Assembly (NCBI GenBank): GCA_017962145.1
Contig: JAGCVX010000022.1
Span: 1-64,000, forward strand
Source: Clostridiales bacterium
GTDB taxonomy: Bacteria; Bacillota; Clostridia; Saccharofermentanales; Saccharofermentanaceae
Length of the DNA: 64,000 bases
Reading direction: 5' to 3'
Shown: piece by piece, positions 42,326 through 50,179 of the stretch
Layout: each line of letters opens with the position of its first letter
Position numbering within the stretch: the first letter of the stretch is position 1
Notes under the pieces: model-generated
What the model was told of the DNA's origin: nothing
The model's input: the letters and a program-made list of their open reading frames with translations, nothing else
Database searches by the model: none
Position numbers and translations under genes: made by a program

Positions 42326-44677
42326 ATGAAAAAGCTGGCGGCCAGACTGGGGAGTTTGATGATATGCATCTCTATGCTTATCCCTATGTCCGGATGCAAG
42401 AAAAAAGTACCGGTACGAGATCTGATCAAGGAAGATGACCCGTTCTTTTCTGCTACGACTTCGAAGCTGACGATTCCTATTGATGACAGCAAGATCCTTA
42501 ATTCTGCGGATGTATCCTCGATGGAACTGGTGGACGATTACGCTGTCGTCAATTTCAATATATTTTACAACATGCCGGAAGAGGCGATGGACGAGCTTAT
42601 GAACCTGGACTACTCTACAGATGAAGGCTTCATTCGTTCGAACGAAATCTATGCGGAATACTATGTGAGCGGTTTTTGTATCTATAATTTGGACGGATCA
42701 GTCAGAAAAGCAGTCCGGGCAGACGGTTCGTGGAGCGTGATGGCAACGATCTGCGAAGGAAAAGACGGTACTTTCTGGATGCTTTGCGAATACATAGAAG
42801 CTCAGGAGTGCATGGTGAGTTATGCTTTCTGTAATTATGACCGTGATGGAAACCTGATTTCAAAAATGCCGGTCGATGACGTGTTTTACGATGTGTATCC
42901 GAACCAGATCATCCTTCTTGATGATGACAGTTTCCTTGTCATAGGTTATGGCGGATATGTTCGCTTCTCCGCAGATGGAAAATGTCTTTATACCATACTT
43001 CGCGATGATGTGATCGGCTCCGGCATATATAATGCCGGAAAGTGTTATATTCAAACTGAAGAGTACGAGCCGAAATCAGGAACCTACAGCTTAGCGTATC
43101 GTGAGCTCGATCTGGAAACCGGAACGGTTTCGGACAACGTGCGGAATCCGCTTATGGCGGCGAGGATGTCGTCGATCATGTCGGACGGAACAAACTTCTA
43201 TTACATTAATTCTTCCTGCCTCGAAAGAGTTGACATTACGACGAATAAAACGGAAAAGATCCTCGAATGGAACGACACGGACATCAACTTCGCTTCCATT
43301 TACAGCGGCGATATCCGCGTGCTTTCTGATGATGAAATCGTAATCGGAAAGATCGTTTCGAAGTTTGATCCGATCTCCGCATCTGTGACATCCGATGTGG
43401 AAGTGACCTCTCTTAAGCGGGCAGAGAAGAATCCGCATGCCGGAAAATCAAAGATCCAGATCGGTTCGATGGGATTTCCGTCCGACGGTTTCTGTGAATA
43501 TATAGTCTGCTATAACACGGATCCGACCAAAGAATCCAGAATCTGCCTTTATGATTATCTTTCCGACCTCGACTATGACAATTATGAAAAAACGATCGCA
43601 GATATATCGGATGAGATCTATCAAAATCTGCGAAACGGTACGGGTCCGGATATCCTGGCCGACTTTTCTCAGTTCTTCCAGTTTAATAATGAAGAACTTC
43701 TGGTGGATCTCAACAAGTATATCGACGGCAAGGGCGGTCTTGACCGCAGTGCCTATTTTGACAACGTACTGCGTGCTTTTGAAAGCAACGGAAAACTGTA
43801 CAGTATTCCGGTCTGCTTTGATGTCAGCGGTCTTCTCGGGAACAAAAATCTGGTCGGTGAAAGAACGGGATGGACATTCTCGGAGTTTAACCAGATCGTA
43901 TCTGAACTTCCGGAAGGCATGGAAGTCATCCACACGATGTACTGGGAAGATCTTCTGGATTCGCTCCTGTCCGGATCGATGAATCATTTCGTGGATTACA
44001 AGAGACAGAAGACATATTTCGAAGGCGACGAGTTCAAGCAGATCCTGGAGATCACCAAGCGATACGGAACAACCGAAAGAGATATGGGGGATCCGTACTG
44101 GGTCGATCCGTCGACATTACTTAAGAACGGAAAGACTGCACTGATCTCCGCCTATTTGTACAATGTGGCACAGTATGCGGACAACGCTGCCGTCTGTAAG
44201 GACGACGCGATCTATCTGGGGGTTCCGTCTACGGATGGTACCGGTATGATCGCCAACCCGATGCTGACGCTTTCCATCTCGGCATTTTCTACTCACAAAG
44301 AAGAGGCATGGGAGTTTATTAAATCCATGTTCAGTCCGGATCAGCAGTATGAGTATTCGAATTCTTTTTCCTCGATCCCGCTTTCGCGCGAGGCTTTTGA
44401 GCGGATCAGCGATGAAAGTTTGCAAAATCGAAATCATTTAATTGAGTTGTACGGAGAAGAATATGTTATGAATACTTCGATGACTCTCATCACACAGGAA
44501 GACATAGACGGTTTCTGCAGACTTGTCGAGAGCGTAAGCACGATACCGAGCGCCGATGCCTCGATCATGATTATTGTAATGGAGGAAGTTCGCGCATACA
44601 TCGAAGATGAAAAAACGATCGATGAAGTCTGCGAGAGCATACAGAAAAAAACGACTGCTATCGTGCATGAACGGTGA
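42326..44677 (+). CDS. Large solute-binding lipoprotein 3 (propeller-like domain fused to SBP_bac_1)
   Basis: The third and most divergent paralogue has 783 residues and lipid Cys24 ('PMSGC'). The binding domain keeps 'LRNGTGPDILADFSQFFQFNNEELLVDLNKYIDG' and 'KLYSIPVCFDVSGLLGNKNLVGERTGWTFSEF'. The front half has 'CIYNLDGSVRKAV' and 'NYDRDGNLISKMP' pieces like its sisters. Differences in the ligand region suggest a different or diverged specificity. GGTGGAGG lies eight bases before the ATG. It is the nearest of the three to the permease genes but is separated from them by a terminator and a 356-base gap. Confidence 0.85.
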   Translation: MKKLAARLGSLMICISMLIPMSGCKKKVPVRDLIKEDDPFFSATTSKLTIPIDDSKILNSADVSSMELVDDYAVVNFNIFYNMPEEAMDELMNLDYSTDEGFIRSNEIYAEYYVSGFCIYNLDGSVRKAVRADGSWSVMATICEGKDGTFWMLCEYIEAQECMVSYAFCNYDRDGNLISKMPVDDVFYDVYPNQIILLDDDSFLVIGYGGYVRFSADGKCLYTILRDDVIGSGIYNAGKCYIQTEEYEPKSGTYSLAYRELDLETGTVSDNVRNPLMAARMSSIMSDGTNFYYINSSCLERVDITTNKTEKILEWNDTDINFASIYSGDIRVLSDDEIVIGKIVSKFDPISASVTSDVEVTSLKRAEKNPHAGKSKIQIGSMGFPSDGFCEYIVCYNTDPTKESRICLYDYLSDLDYDNYEKTIADISDEIYQNLRNGTGPDILADFSQFFQFNNEELLVDLNKYIDGKGGLDRSAYFDNVLRAFESNGKLYSIPVCFDVSGLLGNKNLVGERTGWTFSEFNQIVSELPEGMEVIHTMYWEDLLDSLLSGSMNHFVDYKRQKTYFEGDEFKQILEITKRYGTTERDMGDPYWVDPSTLLKNGKTALISAYLYNVAQYADNAAVCKDDAIYLGVPSTDGTGMIANPMLTLSISAFSTHKEEAWEFIKSMFSPDQQYEYSNSFSSIPLSREAFERISDESLQNRNHLIELYGEEYVMNTSMTLITQEDIDGFCRLVESVSTIPSADASIMIIVMEEVRAYIEDEKTIDEVCESIQKKTTAIVHER

Positions 44678-44713
44678 TCGTCTCCCCTGGTCCGCCGTTT
44701 ATGCGTATAGTGA

Positions 44714-44750
44714 CTGCCCCGAAATCCGGTTTTCGGGGCAGTTTGTCGTT
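44714..44750 (+). terminator. Terminator after SBP gene 3
   Basis: 11-bp perfect arms CTGCCCCGAAA/TTTCGGGGCAG (44714-44724 and 44731-44741) followed by TTTGTCGTT. Confidence 0.75.
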
Positions 44751-44781
44751 AAGTGACAATTCTGTCACTTTAAGGTCACTT
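44751..44781. promoter_or_regulatory. AAGTGACA/TGTCACTT operator-like repeat before the permease operon
   Basis: An 8-bp perfect inverted repeat (44751-44758 / 44763-44770, 4-base spacer) is followed by a third half-site GTCACTT at 44775-44781. AAGTGACA also occurs in the SBP gene 1 promoter and AAGTGAC in that of gene 3, so one regulator may govern receptors and permeases. Confidence 0.55.
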
Positions 44782-44904
44782 GATAGTCATTCCTGAATGT
44801 GAAAATGAAGATGTCAGAAGGACAGGGAAGCATCCTCCAACCCATTCCCTACCTCTGATAAATAGAGATGAACCTTTACTATCTTCTATTTACTTTCATA
44901 CCCC

Positions 44905-44944
44905 GGGAGCGAGGAACACCCCCCTCGCTCCCACCCCTCCTCAT
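44905..44944 (+). other. GC-rich hairpin plus CCCCTCCTC (anti-Shine-Dalgarno-like) stretch
   Basis: Arms GGGAGCGAGG/CCTCGCTCCC (44905-44914 and 44923-44932) are followed by ACCCCTCCTC at 44933-44942 and then by TTTTTC at 44944. The 356-base gap 44678-45033 otherwise holds a terminator, the AAGTGACA repeat and the promoter below; I see no gene in it. Confidence 0.45.
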
Positions 44945-44958
44945 TTTTCAGAGGCGAA

Positions 44959-44986
44959 TTACAGAAAATATACATTGTGCTAAAAT
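44959..44986 (+). promoter_or_regulatory. Probable promoter of the permease operon
   Basis: TTACAG (44959-44964), 16 bases, TAAAAT (44981-44986); the predicted start lies about 40 bases ahead of the first permease ATG. Confidence 0.5.
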
Positions 44987-45033
44987 ACAAGTGGTATGTT
45001 AGGCAATGGAAATATAGAAGGAACGCACGATTC

Positions 45034-45957
45034 ATGGCAGCACACGAGTATAATCCGGAAGAGGTCCGTAAGAGACGAATCAAAGGAAGAAGAAAGAGAA
45101 ACTTCCGTGAATGGTGCATATTTACCGGTTACCTGACTCCGAGCTTGCTCGGTGTTTTGCTGTTTTTTTTCGGACCGATGCTGATCGTTCTGGTCCAGTC
45201 TTTTCAAAGAAGCGCAACCAATTCTGAATTTGTCGGCGTGGACAACTATGTTCACGTCTGGAACAACCAGGCTTTCCAGTCTGCCGCAAAGAACACCCTG
45301 ATCTTCGCCGGACTTGCCGTGCCGCTGGCTGTTCTTCTTTCGCTGCTTCTCGCATTGCTTCTCAGTTCGAAGATCCCCGGGAAGAGCGTTTTCCGCAGTA
45401 TCATGCTCAATCCGATGATGGTACCGGTTGCGTCCATCGTTTTGATCTGGCAGGTCATGTTCAGTTATAACGGTGCGCTGAATACCTATATGGGATGGTT
45501 CGGTATCGATAAGATCGACTGGATGAAATCCAACTGGTCCCGACTGGTTATCCTGATCCTCTTCCTGTGGAAGAACCTGGGATACAACATGGTCTTGTTT
45601 ATTTCCGCGATCTCGGCGGTTCCTGCTGAGCAGCTCGAGTCCGCCAAGATGGACGGAGCAAATGCCGTCCGCCGTTTCTTCAGCATCAAGCTGCCGTACC
45701 TTTGGCCGACGATCTTCTTTGTCGGTATCATGTCCCTGATCAACTCTTTTAAGATCTTCCGTGAAGTATATCTTCTGACAGGTGACTATCCGGTAAATGC
45801 ACTGTACATGCTGCAGCACTTCATGAACAACATGTTCTCACATCTGGATAATGCCAAGCTGACCGCAGCGGCCATTATCATGTGTATTGCCATGATCATT
45901 ATCGTTGGTGCTCTGTTTATCGCAGAGAACCGACTGGGAAGAGATACGGAGGAGTAA
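45034..45957 (+). CDS. ABC sugar-type permease (MalF/UgpA-like)
   Basis: The 307-residue protein has a basic N-terminus ('RRKRNFREW') and six hydrophobic segments. The coupling motif is 'EQLESAKMDGANAVRRFFSIKLPYLWP'. 'TGYLTPSLLGVLLFFFGPMLIVLVQSF' is typical of the first helix in this family. It should pair with the next gene and with one of the large binding lipoproteins. GTG 44977 is in frame but lies upstream of the predicted transcription start; ATG 45034 is preferred, with AAGGA eleven bases upstream. Confidence 0.9.
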   Translation: MAAHEYNPEEVRKRRIKGRRKRNFREWCIFTGYLTPSLLGVLLFFFGPMLIVLVQSFQRSATNSEFVGVDNYVHVWNNQAFQSAAKNTLIFAGLAVPLAVLLSLLLALLLSSKIPGKSVFRSIMLNPMMVPVASIVLIWQVMFSYNGALNTYMGWFGIDKIDWMKSNWSRLVILILFLWKNLGYNMVLFISAISAVPAEQLESAKMDGANAVRRFFSIKLPYLWPTIFFVGIMSLINSFKIFREVYLLTGDYPVNALYMLQHFMNNMFSHLDNAKLTAAAIIMCIAMIIIVGALFIAENRLGRDTEE

Positions 45958-45960
45958 CAG

Positions 45961-47049
45961 ATGAAGAAAAACGCGATTACTCCTTTACAGCCCCTGCAGC
46001 CTGCAGATGTCCGTCCGGCTCCGCTCAAGGTCGGTGACGATAGTCACAACCACGGTTCGGTTCGTGACATCCAGGAAGTAGAGATCGTTCGTCTTTCTCC
46101 GGAAGAACTCGAACGCCGTCATGAAAAGGCGAGAGTCGATGCCCGCCGCCGTGCGAAGGTCCGCAATATCATAAGTCATTTCTGGACAACGGTCGGAGTG
46201 GCACTGGCGGTCTTCATCGCGATCTTTGCGCTGATGCCGATCGTACTGACGATCCTCGACTCGTTCATGTCTACCGATGAGATCAAGACAAACTACAGTG
46301 CCGTTTATAACAGCCTTTCTTCAGCGGCTGCGGAAACGAAGACATATCTTTCTTCCACACCGAAACTGAAGATGATCCCGGATTTCGTATCCTTCAGCCA
46401 GTACAAGACGCTCCTGTTTTTGAGCCCGACGTATCTTCTGAAGTTCTGGAACTCCGTAGCACTGGTCGTCCCGATCGTGCTTGGCCAGATCACAGTCGGC
46501 TGTCTGGCATCCTACAGCTTCTCGCGTTATCGTAAAAAGAGAAGAGAAGTTCTTTTCTTCTCCTACGTTATCCTGATGCTGATGCCTTTCCAGGTTACGC
46601 TGGTACCGAACTATCTTATCGCGAACAAACTGGGAATCTATAACACATGGTGGGCGATCATTCTCCCGGGCATATTCTCTACGTTCAGCGTATTCCTGCT
46701 GAGTAAGTATATGCGACAGATTCCTTCATCTTATATCGAAGCCGCAAAGCTGGACGGCGCCAATGAGTGGCAGATCTTTACCAGGATCAGTCTCCCGATG
46801 TGTAAGAGCGCAGTCTATGCGATGGCGATCCTGCTCTTTATCGATTACTGGAACATGGTCGAGCAGCCGCTTATCCTGCTGGAAGATGCGAGTAAGCAGC
46901 CACTGTCCGTATTCCTGTCCCAGATCAATGCATCTGAAGTCGGCGTTGCATTTGCAGCATCATTTATCTTCATGGTGCCGCCGCTGCTGATCTTCCTTTA
47001 CGGAGAACAGTACTTAGTAGAAGGTATTTCCCGTTCGGGAATCAAGTAA
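45961..47049 (+). CDS. ABC sugar-type permease (MalG/UgpE-like) with N-terminal extension
   Basis: The 362-residue protein has an N-terminal polar segment of about 75 residues ('LQPLQPADVRPAP', 'LSPEELERRHEKARVDARRR') before the first helix, and an enlarged first extracytoplasmic loop. It then has the MalG-type core with 'SSYIEAAKLDGANEWQIFTRISLPMCKSA'. The C-terminus 'LYGEQYLVEGISRSGIK' is typical of the family. It follows permease 1 by three bases. No ATPase is encoded in the cluster; Clostridia and other Firmicutes often use one shared MsmK-like ATPase for several sugar importers. Confidence 0.9.
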   Translation: MKKNAITPLQPLQPADVRPAPLKVGDDSHNHGSVRDIQEVEIVRLSPEELERRHEKARVDARRRAKVRNIISHFWTTVGVALAVFIAIFALMPIVLTILDSFMSTDEIKTNYSAVYNSLSSAAAETKTYLSSTPKLKMIPDFVSFSQYKTLLFLSPTYLLKFWNSVALVVPIVLGQITVGCLASYSFSRYRKKRREVLFFSYVILMLMPFQVTLVPNYLIANKLGIYNTWWAIILPGIFSTFSVFLLSKYMRQIPSSYIEAAKLDGANEWQIFTRISLPMCKSAVYAMAILLFIDYWNMVEQPLILLEDASKQPLSVFLSQINASEVGVAFAASFIFMVPPLLIFLYGEQYLVEGISRSGIK

Positions 47050-47081
47050 ATCACAGGTTGGTTTAGTAGGAGGTTTTGACT

Positions 47082-48764
47082 ATGTCAGACGAGAAGAAAA
47101 AGAAAAAGAATGGAAAATGGATCATCAAACTGCTGGTCTCTTTCCTCATCGTGATGGGGATCCTGACATTCTTCTCTAATACGATTATGAACATGACCTT
47201 GACCCAGGTCAGCACCCAGCAGATCTACGGATCGACGCTGAGTTCGATCACTCGCGCCTCGGGTACGGTTCATGCGACGGTCGAGAAAGAAGTCAAAGCA
47301 CCCGGTTCGATCACGGTAGATAAGATCCAGTCCTACATGTACCAGGACGTTGATGCCGGTGACCTTCTTGCTACACTTGAAATCCCTGAGAAGCAGGAAG
47401 ATCTTGAGACAGCCAGAAAGGATCTGGAAGATCTCGAAAAGAAGATGGAATATACCAGAAGAACACCTTCTCCGGACAGTGATTTTTACGAGCAGGAAAT
47501 GGCGGTTGAAGATGCAAGAAAGGCACTTGACGAAGCCAATAACACTCTCGAGCAGGCCAAGAACAAGGACGCTCTGGTAAACCAGACCAAATCGGATATC
47601 GATACGATCAGATCTCAGATCTCCACCGCAACAGGTGAAAAAGAGAATCTGGAAGGCAAAAAGGAAGACGCGGCTGCAAAGCGTGACGATGCATATGCAG
47701 CACTTCCGCCGCTTCGTGATGCACAGGCTGCGGCACAGGCAGAATACGATGCCTGCATCAAAGATCCGAACGATCCGGAATTTGACCCGGAATACCTGGC
47801 ATACTGCGAGCAGCAGCTCAACGATGCGATCCAGGCAGTAACCAACATGGAAAATGAATACAACAACGCAAGCAATGCTGTTATTGAGTACAACCGTCAG
47901 ATCTCTGACAAGGAGAACTACATCTCGAATCTGGAGAGCCAGAAGACAGATAAAGAGACACTCCTTGAAAAGTATAAGGAGCTTCCGAAGGTTGAAGATG
48001 CACAGAGAAAGGTACAGGACGCAAACCACGCTCTTTCGGCTGCACAGAAGACCCTGAGCGATGCCCGCACCAATGCCGGCATCAAGCAGGATCAGGATCA
48101 GGATTCTTACGATGAAGATATGCAGAAGAAAGAAAAACTCGAAAAGCAGATCCAGGAGCTCGAAGAGTTCTATGCCATGACTGAGATCACCGCGCCGATC
48201 TCCGGCTGCATCATCGGTATCGATGTATCACGTGGCCAGAAGTGCGAAAAGGATGCGGTCATGTTCCGTATCGCGGACATGTCTTCCGGTTTCTACGCGG
48301 AATGCTCTGTAGCCAAGAAAGATGCGGAGAGCATGGCGATCGGTTCTGAAGTAAAAGCGGACTATTGCGAACATGCATATGTTGAGTCTGTCCGTCCGGA
48401 TCCGAACGATCCGATGAATTCCTGCATCGTACGTATCTCGGTAGAAGGAAAGTACATCCAGCCGGGTGCGATGACACTGACATTTACGATCGCAACTTCG
48501 AACCGTTCTTACGAGAATGTTGTTCCGCTTGGTGCAGTACAGCAGGATATCGATGGAGATTTTATCTACGTTCTCGTTACGAAGAGCAGTCCTCTGGGTG
48601 AAAGATATATCGCCCGCAAAGTATCTGTAAAGGTCATCGCGAAAGACGCGACATCCTGCGCGATCGAAGCAGCCGGAATCAGCTACGCATACTGCATCGT
48701 CAGAACCGAAAAACCGATCAAGAACGGCCAGCAGGTCCGTCTCGCACAGGGGGAAACAATTTAA
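47082..48764 (+). CDS. HlyD/MacA-like membrane-fusion (adaptor) protein
   Basis: The 560-residue protein has one N-terminal membrane helix ('WIIKLLVSFLIVMGILTFF'). A biotinyl-lipoyl half motif 'VKAPGSITVDKIQSYMYQDVDAGDLLATLE' follows, then about 270 residues of coiled-coil hairpin with 'EADAAAKRDD'-like heptads. The returning half motif 'AMTEITAPISGCIIGIDVSRGQKCEKDAVMFRI' and beta-barrel domains complete it. It is the adaptor of a MacAB- or type I-like system. GGAGG lies eight bases before ATG 47082. In Gram-positives such adaptors normally sit beside a MacB-type ATPase/permease; here only a periplasmic-domain-like partner follows, overlapping by one base. Confidence 0.85.
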   Translation: MSDEKKKKKNGKWIIKLLVSFLIVMGILTFFSNTIMNMTLTQVSTQQIYGSTLSSITRASGTVHATVEKEVKAPGSITVDKIQSYMYQDVDAGDLLATLEIPEKQEDLETARKDLEDLEKKMEYTRRTPSPDSDFYEQEMAVEDARKALDEANNTLEQAKNKDALVNQTKSDIDTIRSQISTATGEKENLEGKKEDAAAKRDDAYAALPPLRDAQAAAQAEYDACIKDPNDPEFDPEYLAYCEQQLNDAIQAVTNMENEYNNASNAVIEYNRQISDKENYISNLESQKTDKETLLEKYKELPKVEDAQRKVQDANHALSAAQKTLSDARTNAGIKQDQDQDSYDEDMQKKEKLEKQIQELEEFYAMTEITAPISGCIIGIDVSRGQKCEKDAVMFRIADMSSGFYAECSVAKKDAESMAIGSEVKADYCEHAYVESVRPDPNDPMNSCIVRISVEGKYIQPGAMTLTFTIATSNRSYENVVPLGAVQQDIDGDFIYVLVTKSSPLGERYIARKVSVKVIAKDATSCAIEAAGISYAYCIVRTEKPIKNGQQVRLAQGETI

Positions 48765-49999
48765 TGGATTTCAGAGACCGTGTGAAAAACTTCATAAGGT
48801 CAAAATGGGGCGACATCTGCCGACGTTCTCACTATGTCATGATGGCCATCCCCTTCATCATACTGGTCGCCAGCATCGTTCTCGGAACCGCTTCCGTCAT
48901 CCGGATCAATCAGGTCCTCGACGGACAGAGATTCCAGTATTCTGCGGAATACTTCGGATCGAAGAAGATGCATTACCGCTATCTGTCCGTCATCGGCGGC
49001 GGCAGCATGCAGGATGATGGTTCTGCGCCGCGTGTTCTGTCGGAAGGCCTGACCGTCGAAAAAGTCGGCCAGATCCACGATGCTCTGAAGCTGGTGGAAG
49101 AGTCTACGGTATCCAACAAAGGCAAGAAGGGTTCCACGAAGAAAGAGATTACCAATCTTTGGGAAGACTGCTACTCCTCGATGGCCAATTACCCGGCAAA
49201 AGGGATCATTGACAAAGTGGAGCAGGGCAGTATCGGCAGCTGTGAAATCATGGGTGTTTCCGGAGCCTATTCGATCGTCCACCCGTTCAGTTATGAAAGC
49301 GGCGGTTTTCTTCCGGGCGAAGACGGTGACAGATATGCGATCGTGTTGAATACACAGCTGGCATGGAGCCTTTTCCATTCCTATAACGTCCTGGGCGCAC
49401 TCGTTGAGATCAACGGAACACAGTATCAGGTCGTAGGCGTAGTGAACGAAGGAAACGATGCGATCGCGGAAGCAACAGGCGTAACGAACCCGAGAGCGTA
49501 TATCGCTTTCAATCAGCTGGCGCATCTGGCCAATAATTCTGAACTGGCTTTCAATTCGGAGGATGTGGAAAACTCCGTAAAGCCGGAGGATCTGGCAGTC
49601 CTTTCTTATGAAGTTCTGCTGACAGACCCGATCAACAACATCGCATATAACGATCTGAATAAAGCGCTGCAGGAAACCATCGGTTATTCCGCGGAAACTG
49701 CGAAGATCCAGGTGATCAACAACACGGGAAGATTCGGCGCATACCGTCTTTACAAGAAGTATTTCCCGCTTAAGAAATCCGTGGAAGTCTTTGACGGAGT
49801 ACCGGTTCCTTTCTATGAGCGTTCCGCCCGTTTGGCAGAACAGTACGTTCTCTTCTGGGCAGAGGCGCTGATCGTATCCGGTATCGCACTGATCGCTTCT
49901 CTTTGCAATGTCTACGCGATCTTCCACGGCCGTCATACTAAGCACGCCATCGTGGAGGAAGACGACGAAGAGATGGAACTGGATATCCGGAGAGTCTAA
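48764..49999 (+). CDS. MacB periplasmic-core-domain-like membrane protein without FtsX permease core
   Basis: The 411-residue protein has one helix near the N-terminus ('YVMMAIPFIILVASIVLGTASVI') and one near the C-terminus ('AEALIVSGIALIASLCNVYAIF'). About 300 residues outside the membrane lie between them. Pieces such as 'VSGAYSIVHPFSYESGGFLPGEDGDRYAIVLNTQLAWSLF' and 'LVEINGTQYQVVGVVNEG' resemble the MacB_PCD fold that follows the first helix of FtsX/MacB permeases. The three further helices of an FtsX domain and any ATPase are missing. Its ATG overlaps the HlyD stop by one base, so the two act together. Function unknown. Confidence 0.65.
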   Translation: MDFRDRVKNFIRSKWGDICRRSHYVMMAIPFIILVASIVLGTASVIRINQVLDGQRFQYSAEYFGSKKMHYRYLSVIGGGSMQDDGSAPRVLSEGLTVEKVGQIHDALKLVEESTVSNKGKKGSTKKEITNLWEDCYSSMANYPAKGIIDKVEQGSIGSCEIMGVSGAYSIVHPFSYESGGFLPGEDGDRYAIVLNTQLAWSLFHSYNVLGALVEINGTQYQVVGVVNEGNDAIAEATGVTNPRAYIAFNQLAHLANNSELAFNSEDVENSVKPEDLAVLSYEVLLTDPINNIAYNDLNKALQETIGYSAETAKIQVINNTGRFGAYRLYKKYFPLKKSVEVFDGVPVPFYERSARLAEQYVLFWAEALIVSGIALIASLCNVYAIFHGRHTKHAIVEEDDEEMELDIRRV

Positions 50000-50010
50000 A
50001 GCCGTTTATA

Positions 50011-50114
50011 AACATAGTAGACGCGATGTTTTCGCGGCTATGTTGAGATAAGAGGAAAAGGAAATGAAGAACGCAGAGGAGTTTGCAGCAAATGCAGACG
50101 AATCTGCGTTTTTT
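50011..50114 (+). terminator. Two hairpins ending the permease operon
   Basis: The first is AACATAG/CTATGTT (50011-50017 and 50038-50044) with an inner CGCGA/TCGCG. The second is ACGCAGA/TCTGCGT (50071-50077 and 50103-50109) followed by TTTTTT, which looks like the intrinsic terminator. A 24-codon frame at 50064-50138 runs through it and is judged incidental. Confidence 0.6.
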
Positions 50115-50135
50115 ATGCGGGGAACTTTCAGAAAA

Positions 50136-50144
50136 TGATATAAT
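50136..50144 (+). promoter_or_regulatory. Extended -10 promoter of the apbE unit
   Basis: TGATATAAT (TG, one base, TATAAT) predicts a start near 50151. Confidence 0.5.
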
Positions 50145-50179
50145 TTCTATAAGTTTGCAGGGAAGTGACGGTATCGCGC

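Noticed and set aside
37112..44677. Three SBP genes as an assembly duplication error
   Set aside because: The copies differ throughout, in length, promoter gaps and terminators, so they are true paralogues.
44780..44983. 67-codon frame in the gap before the permease operon
   Set aside because: Pro/His-rich translation of operator and hairpin sequence, no ribosome site and no similarity to known proteins.
50064..50138. 24-codon frame with AAGAGG upstream after the MacB-PCD-like gene
   Set aside because: The frame coincides with a terminator hairpin and T-run, which explains its sequence better than a peptide.
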